Assembly (NCBI GenBank): GCA_018263365.1
Contig: JAANXI010000146.1
Location: 1-10,582, forward strand
Source: Fidelibacterota bacterium
GTDB taxonomy: Bacteria > Fidelibacterota > JAANXI01
Length of the DNA: 10,582 nt
Reading direction: 5' to 3'
This document shows, piece after piece, positions 6,575-10,582 of this stretch (its first letter is position 1; every line of letters starts with the position of its first letter). The translations under genes and the position numbers were made by a program. The notes under the pieces were generated by a model. The model ran no database searches. It saw only the letters and a program-made list of their open reading frames with translations, and was not told the origin of the DNA.

Positions 6575-6597
6575 GGTCCGGATTACTTCCGGAGACC
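6575..6597 (-). promoter_or_regulatory. Hairpin across the rpsO stop codon, before pnp
   Basis: TCCGGA occurs at 6577-6582 and 6588-6593. Because the word is self-complementary, the two copies can pair as a 6-bp stem around a 5-nt loop that holds most of the rpsO TAA stop. Flanking GG and CC can extend it past a 2-nt bulge. There is no T-run, so it is not an intrinsic terminator. In E. coli the rpsO-pnp gap carries RNase processing structures used in pnp autoregulation; a similar role here is only a guess. Confidence 0.35.
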
Positions 6598-6852
6598 AAG
6601 ATTGGATATTAAGTTACGATACCGATCGATATCATTTTTGATTAAGTAATTCAACAGTCTGCGGCGCTTGCCAACCATTTGCATCAAACTGCGGCGGCTG
6701 GAATGATCCTGCTCGTTGCCCTGCAGATGTTGAGTCAGTTTCTGAATACGACTGGTTAAGAGTGCTATCTGGGCTTCGGGAGAACCAGTATCTCCTTCGT
6801 TGAGCCCGTACTCATCCAGAATTTCCTGTTTTTCTTCTTTGGTTAAAGCCAT
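6583..6852 (-). CDS. rpsO: 30S ribosomal protein S15
   Basis: An 89-residue small-subunit protein that binds 16S rRNA at the central-domain three-way junction early in assembly. The sequence MALTKEEKQEILDEYGLNEGDTGSPEAQIALLTSRI, then LTQHLQGNEQDHSSRRSL, then MVGKRRRLLNYL is canonical along its whole length, including the GDTGSPE and DHSSRR segments that contact rRNA. Two ATGs are close together. The one at 6852 has AAGGAG 8 nt upstream and gives the standard length, while the one at 6858 would be only 2 nt from the ribosome site. The start lies 2 nt past the ribF stop codon, so the genes are tightly coupled. pnp follows. Confidence 0.98.
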   Translation of the reverse strand: MALTKEEKQEILDEYGLNEGDTGSPEAQIALLTSRIQKLTQHLQGNEQDHSSRRSLMQMVGKRRRLLNYLIKNDIDRYRNLISNLGLRK

Positions 6853-6854
6853 GT

Positions 6855-7829
6855 TCATTGCTCCTTCTGATATTGTTCCCACGGATCTCCGTCCGCAATG
6901 ATGTTCTTGCATTGGGATTTGTCTTTCTGTAATTGCTCTATCAGGTCGTCAGCCGATTCAAATTCCTGTTCCTGGCGAAGGCGATGGAAAAAGTGAACCG
7001 TCAGCGTCTCTCCGTAGAGCGATTCCAATGGATCAGTCAATAAATGCACTTCCAGCGTGTGAGTTTTCCCGTCAAAGGTCGGGCGGTATCCGATGTTACA
7101 CATACCATACGAATCGACAGTATCGCCCGTGACGTACACCAGATACACACCGTCCTGCGGGAATAGTTTGTGCTCGTTCGGTACAGTAATGTTTGCAGTG
7201 GGAAAATCCATCTTCTGGCCGCGTTTATCCCCTGCTCTTACCTGCCCCTCAACCTGATACGGGCGGGTCAAATACGGGATAGCATCTACAGTGTTTCCCG
7301 CTGTAACAAATTCACGGATACGGGAGCTGCTTACTGTACTTCCATCCGATAACTGTACTTCGTTGATCACTTCCGTCTGATACCCGAATTCCGATTCATG
7401 TTGATGCAAAAATGCCGCATCCCCTTCACGCCCCTGGCCAAAGGAGTGATCACAGCCAATAATGATCTCTTCCGGATTGCAGGGATCAACCAAATAATCC
7501 CGGAGAAAATCATACGCCCTGATTTGGGAAAATGTCTGTGTGAAGGGAACGATAACTATATGATCTATTTCAAACTCGCTTTGGAAAATTTTCTTTTTCT
7601 CACTCGTCGTTGTTAACAGCTCCACCGGGACTTTCTTGCCCCGTAACAACACCTCTTTCGGATGCGGAGAGAATGTAAATAAAATCGATGGAACCTGCAA
7701 TGCTTTCGCACGGGTTTCCACTTGTGATATCAACCGTTTATGTCCCCGGTGCACGCCGTCAAAACTTCCGATCGTCACCACGCTCCCACTGAGTTCCGGT
7801 AAACTCCCTAAGCCGTTATGGAATTCCAT
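6855..7829 (-). CDS. ribF: Bifunctional riboflavin kinase / FAD synthetase
   Basis: A 324-residue cytoplasmic enzyme converting riboflavin to FMN and then to FAD. The N-terminal nucleotidyltransferase domain (about 1-185) has the signature GSFDGVHRGH at 21-30, FTFSPHP at 51-57 and SSSRIR at 167-172. The C-terminal flavokinase domain (about 186-310) has the metal/ATP motif MDFPTANI near 207-214, DGVYLVYV, CNIGYRPTFDG and LEVHLL, all expected for the family. Length is normal (usually 305-330). The ATG at 7829 lies inside the end of truB, a 22-nt overlap, with GGAAGG 5 nt upstream. The position between truB and rpsO matches the order in Bacillus (truB-ribC-rpsO). No FMN riboswitch is present, as expected for an operon-internal gene. 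Confidence 0.97.
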   Translation of the reverse strand: MEFHNGLGSLPELSGSVVTIGSFDGVHRGHKRLISQVETRAKALQVPSILFTFSPHPKEVLLRGKKVPVELLTTTSEKKKIFQSEFEIDHIVIVPFTQTFSQIRAYDFLRDYLVDPCNPEEIIIGCDHSFGQGREGDAAFLHQHESEFGYQTEVINEVQLSDGSTVSSSRIREFVTAGNTVDAIPYLTRPYQVEGQVRAGDKRGQKMDFPTANITVPNEHKLFPQDGVYLVYVTGDTVDSYGMCNIGYRPTFDGKTHTLEVHLLTDPLESLYGETLTVHFFHRLRQEQEFESADDLIEQLQKDKSQCKNIIADGDPWEQYQKEQ

Positions 7830-8476
7830 GCACCTTCCACATTTTCTATCGGTATCGCCTCATCGATAGTATAATCGCCGACGGCCGTCCGGGTTAATTC
7901 ACTCACTACCGCCCCAGTACCGAGGCCGTTCCCGATATCCCTGGCAAGCGCGCGGATATAGGTTCCTGAGGAGCATGTCACCTCAAAATATATATCCCTG
8001 CCTTCCATTTTCTCCACGTCGATATCGTACACGGTTACCTGGGTGGGCTCGCGGTCCACTGCCATTCCTTCTCTGGCGTATTCGTACAGTCGCTTTCCGC
8101 CTACCTTTTTAGCGGAATACATTGGCGGGATCTGATCAATATCTCCTGTATAATCTTCGATAACGCTCTCAATTTCGTCCAGAGATACGTTCACATGTTC
8201 ATCGCGCTGCATTTCCCCATTGATATCGTGGGTATCGGTTTGTAGGCCAAGGCGAAAGACCGTCCGATACTTCTTTTTCAGCCGGCTCAGTTCATCAAAA
8301 CGCTTTGTCGCGCCCCTACCCCCCAAAATCAACAGAACACCGGACGCAAACGGGTCCAACGCGCCACCGTGTCCTACTTTCTTTGCATTGGTGATTTTTT
8401 TAACCTTTCGAACAACCGAATATGAAGTAATTCCGGTAGGTTTATTGATATTCAGAACGATACCTTCAGGGGTCAT
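7808..8476 (-). CDS. truB: tRNA pseudouridine-55 synthase
   Basis: A 222-residue enzyme that makes pseudouridine 55 in the T-loop of tRNAs. The N-terminal VLNINKPTGITSYSVVRKVK and the catalytic motif GHGGALDPFASGVLL, with nucleophile D41, are clear. PPMYSAKKVGGKRLYEYAREG (the KxxGxRLYExAR motif) and CSSGTYIRALARDIG are also intact. At 222 aa it is shorter than the roughly 300-aa enzymes that carry a C-terminal PUA-like domain, like the short forms of Bacteroidota and relatives. The stop is a normal TAA-type end inside the ribF start region, not a visible frameshift. It begins in an ATGA overlap with the end of rbfA, so its translation is coupled. Confidence 0.96.
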   Translation of the reverse strand: MTPEGIVLNINKPTGITSYSVVRKVKKITNAKKVGHGGALDPFASGVLLILGGRGATKRFDELSRLKKKYRTVFRLGLQTDTHDINGEMQRDEHVNVSLDEIESVIEDYTGDIDQIPPMYSAKKVGGKRLYEYAREGMAVDREPTQVTVYDIDVEKMEGRDIYFEVTCSSGTYIRALARDIGNGLGTGAVVSELTRTAVGDYTIDEAIPIENVEGAWNSITA

Positions 8477-8841
8477 ACTTCATGATCTGATTTTTCCTGG
8501 TGGATCTGGTCGAGCAACTCAGCGATGCGGGCGGCGCGTTCTGCGGTCTCATCGAGTTCAAATGTGAGTTCCGGGACAAAACGCAAATCCAGTTCTCTGC
8601 CGATAATATAGCGAATTTCTTTTTTCTTCCGGACCACAGAGTGGAAAATCTGATCCTTCTCTTTCTCTGAAGTCGCCAGGATACTGAAAAATACTTTAGC
8701 ATTCTTGAGATCCGGGGACATATCTACCCCGGTGACGGTCACTCTGGCAATTTGTGGAAGCGCCACTTCGGTAATCAGTTTTTCGCCAATCACCCGAAGG
8801 ACGGCCTCTTCGACGCGTCGAACGCGATGACTTCCGCTCAT
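8473..8841 (-). CDS. rbfA: 30S ribosome-binding factor A
   Basis: A 122-residue assembly factor that binds the immature 30S subunit and assists 16S rRNA 5'-end maturation. It is a single KH-like domain: RVRRVEEAVLRVIGEKLITEV (helix 1), IARVTVTGVDMSPDLKNAKVFFS (central strands with the family signature V-x-M-S-x-D-L-x-x-A-x-V), and the RKKKEIRYIIGRELDLRFVPELTFELD segment. The C-terminus is a short charged helix. The ATG overlaps the stop of the DUF503 gene by 4 nt (ATGA), with GGAGGTG just upstream. The position between infB and truB is the widely conserved bacterial order. Confidence 0.97.
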   Translation of the reverse strand: MSGSHRVRRVEEAVLRVIGEKLITEVALPQIARVTVTGVDMSPDLKNAKVFFSILATSEKEKDQIFHSVVRKKKEIRYIIGRELDLRFVPELTFELDETAERAARIAELLDQIHQEKSDHEV

Positions 8842-9119
8842 AGCACCTCCATTTCCCGCCGGATGATCCGCACTGCCGGAAACCGTTCGATATGTTTTTC
8901 CAGAGAACTGAACATTTTATTCACCATTTGAGAATCGTTGCTGGCGGTCGTCATGGCGATATCAGCTCTTCCCCAGATATCTTGTAGCCCAACTTCGGCA
9001 AAGGAGACGTTGAACTTTTTCTGCACCTGTGTTCGCAAATGCGAAATCACCGACCGCTTTTGCTTGAGACTGCGGGTATCGTTGAGCAACAGTTCGATCC
9101 TCAGAAGTCCGATAACCAT
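8838..9119 (-). CDS. ylxP: DUF503 / YlxP-like protein
   Basis: A 93-residue small protein of the DUF503 family, usually encoded between infB and rbfA. Visible family features are the N-terminal beta strand VIGLLRIELLL, the motif SLKQKRSVISHLRTQVQKKFNVS, and the central AEVGLQDIWGRADIAMTTAS followed by a long helix and the final strand VRIIRREMEVL. Structures of the family show a ferredoxin-like fold. Conserved linkage suggests a role in ribosome maturation or translation, but the biochemical function is not well established. It starts 9 nt after the infB stop and overlaps rbfA by 4 nt, so it belongs to the same transcript. Confidence 0.93.
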   Translation of the reverse strand: MVIGLLRIELLLNDTRSLKQKRSVISHLRTQVQKKFNVSFAEVGLQDIWGRADIAMTTASNDSQMVNKMFSSLEKHIERFPAVRIIRREMEVL

Positions 9120-9128
9120 GATACACTA

Positions 9129-10582
9129 TCAGGATGCCTCTGCCGATTGTTCGAGTGTCCGCTTCACGGTGACGATTTCATACGCCTCAATTTCATCTCC
9201 TACTTCCACGTCGTTGAATCCTTCGAGGGAGACGCCACACTCATATCCTTCAGCCACTTCCTTCACATCATCCTTGAACCGCTTGAGCGTGGCCACTTCA
9301 CCGTCAAACACAATTTCATTGTTTCGATGGACTTTAGCTCTGGCATCTCTGGTAATTTTACCGTCGCTAACGTAGCAACCTGCCACCATTCCGGCTTTCG
9401 GCACCTTAAAAAGATCTCTGACCTCGATGGTGCCAATAGTTTTCTCTCGTTCCTCTGGTTCGAGCAAACCTTCAAGCGCCAGCCGGAGGTCGTTGACCGC
9501 GTCGTAGATGACCTTGTAATTCCTGATTTCGATATTTTCTTCCTTAGCCAGCGAAATTGCCTGTGGTGCAGTCCCGACATGGAAACCGATAATAATCGCA
9601 TCGGATGCCACAGCCAACAGCACATCGGATTCGCTAATCATACCAACCCCCTTGTGCACCACATTAACTGCGACTTCACCGGTGCCAAGGCCTTGGAGCG
9701 AATCGCTCAGCGCTTCGATGGACCCATCGGCGTCACCTTTGATGACCACAGAGAGCTCCCGCACCTTTCCTTCCTTGATCTGTTGGGAAATTTCGTCTAG
9801 CGTGGTAAGCTTGTTGAGGCGCAGTTCGTGCTCGCGACGCTGCTTTTGTCTTTCAGCACTAATCTTTTTGGCATCCTTCTCTTCTTCGAGGACAACAAAC
9901 GAGTCGCCTGCCTGTGGCACATCGTTAAATCCAAGGACTCGCACTGGCTGCGCTGGCCCCGCCTTCTCAACTTCGTTGCCGCGCTCATCGTGCATTGCGC
10001 GGACGCGTCCGGCGTGAATGCCGCACACGAAATTATCGCCGACCTTGAGTGTCCCTTTATCAACGAGCACCGTAGCCACAGGACCTAATCCTTTGTCGAG
10101 ATTCGATTCAACCACAACGCCCCGGGCATGGGTGTCCGGATTGGCTTTCAGTTCAAGCAGATCGGCTTCGAGCACTAAGGATTCAAGCAGTTCGTCCACG
10201 CCCTCTCCGGTTTTGGCGGACAGTTCAATGGCCTGGTATTTTCCGCCCCAGTCTTCTACCAATATTTCTTGTTCGGAGAGTTCACGCCTCACGCGTTCGG
10301 GATCGGCTTCCGGCCGGTCGATCTTATTGATTGCCACGACGATTGGCACGCCTGCGGCCCTGGAATGGTTGATTGCTTCAATTGTCTGCGGCATCACCGC
10401 GTCATCGGCAGCCACAATTAGAATAACGATATCAGTAATCTGAGCGCCACGGGCACGCATGGCGGTAAACGCCTCGTGTCCCGGCGTATCAAGAAAAGTC
10501 ACCTGTCGGTCGTTGTCCAGTTCGACGGAATAGGCGCCAATATGCTGGGTAATTCCACCAGCTTCCCCAGCGACCACATTCG
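9129..10582 (-). CDS. infB: Translation initiation factor IF-2, C-terminal part (cut by window edge)
   Basis: About 484 codons of the GTPase that places initiator tRNA on the 30S subunit and promotes subunit joining. The frame enters from the right edge; the first whole codon is Asn at 10580-10578, giving NVVAGEAGGITQHIGAY. The P-loop (G1) and the N-terminal domains lie beyond the window. Present are the G2 threonine in GGIT, G3 DTPGHEAFTAMRARGA, G4 NKID and G5 SAKTG, followed by domain II, domain III and the C-terminal fMet-tRNA-binding domain. The GTG at 10577 is an internal valine, not the true start. The frame is intact to the TGA at 9129. infB opens the cluster seen here and is probably preceded by nusA outside the window. 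Confidence 0.97.
   Translation of the reverse strand, partial: NVVAGEAGGITQHIGAYSVELDNDRQVTFLDTPGHEAFTAMRARGAQITDIVILIVAADDAVMPQTIEAINHSRAAGVPIVVAINKIDRPEADPERVRRELSEQEILVEDWGGKYQAIELSAKTGEGVDELLESLVLEADLLELKANPDTHARGVVVESNLDKGLGPVATVLVDKGTLKVGDNFVCGIHAGRVRAMHDERGNEVEKAGPAQPVRVLGFNDVPQAGDSFVVLEEEKDAKKISAERQKQRREHELRLNKLTTLDEISQQIKEGKVRELSVVIKGDADGSIEALSDSLQGLGTGEVAVNVVHKGVGMISESDVLLAVASDAIIIGFHVGTAPQAISLAKEENIEIRNYKVIYDAVNDLRLALEGLLEPEEREKTIGTIEVRDLFKVPKAGMVAGCYVSDGKITRDARAKVHRNNEIVFDGEVATLKRFKDDVKEVAEGYECGVSLEGFNDVEVGDEIEAYEIVTVKRTLEQSAEAS

Noticed and set aside
8340..8376. TruB motif GHGGALDP instead of the common GHTGTLDP
   Set aside because: The catalytic Asp and flanking glycine and proline are intact and this position varies among bacterial TruB proteins, so it is ordinary variation and not an artefact.
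7808..8476. Short TruB suspected of being truncated
   Set aside because: All catalytic motifs are present and short forms without a PUA-like domain are known; the overlap with ribF is a normal tight junction.
9039..9800. A 253-codon open frame on the plus strand
   Set aside because: It is antisense to infB and the DUF503 gene and reflects their codon usage; the real genes are on the minus strand.
16..10582. CRISPR arrays, phage genes, toxin-antitoxin or defence systems
   Set aside because: No repeat-spacer pattern and no defence or phage protein families were seen; all sizeable frames belong to housekeeping genes or the single IS fragment.

Overview
This window is a contig end from a bacterial chromosome. 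Nearly everything in it is a housekeeping translation and RNA-turnover gene cluster read on the minus strand. From right to left the order is infB (5' end cut by the window edge), a DUF503/ylxP-like gene, rbfA, truB, ribF, rpsO, pnp, an M16 zinc peptidase and ald (alanine dehydrogenase), closed by a strong intrinsic terminator at about 1997-2040. Most junctions are overlaps or gaps of under 12 nt, so infB to ald looks like one long transcription unit. Beyond the terminator come a NodB-type polysaccharide deacetylase, a small MerR-family regulator with a recognisable promoter, a tRNA-Pro(GGG), and a second hairpin terminator at 571-601.

The left end (16 to about 420) is the 5' part of an IS4-family (DUF4372-type) insertion sequence whose transposase frame runs off the contig edge. 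An AT-rich stretch of about 150 bp with no recognisable gene separates it from the tRNA terminator.

The protein sequences resemble Gram-negative, FCB-group-like bacteria (for example Neomarinimicrobiota, Calditrichota or Balneolota-like lineages): a short TruB without an obvious C-terminal extension, an M16 peptidase next to pnp, and a tRNA gene without encoded CCA. This placement is an impression from the proteins and is weak. The genes cooperate in ribosome assembly and translation initiation (IF2, RbfA, TruB, S15), flavin cofactor synthesis (RibF) and RNA decay (PNPase).

I do not see an undescribed biological system. The most important observation concerns data quality. The first 15 bases are exactly the 3' end of an Illumina TruSeq adapter. 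A second 14-base exact match to the same adapter lies inside pnp at 6239-6252, where it replaces the near-invariant RPLFP motif with CSSDL without shifting the frame. The pnp sequence as given is therefore very probably chimeric at residues 98-102. Both adapter hits suggest the reads were not fully trimmed before assembly.
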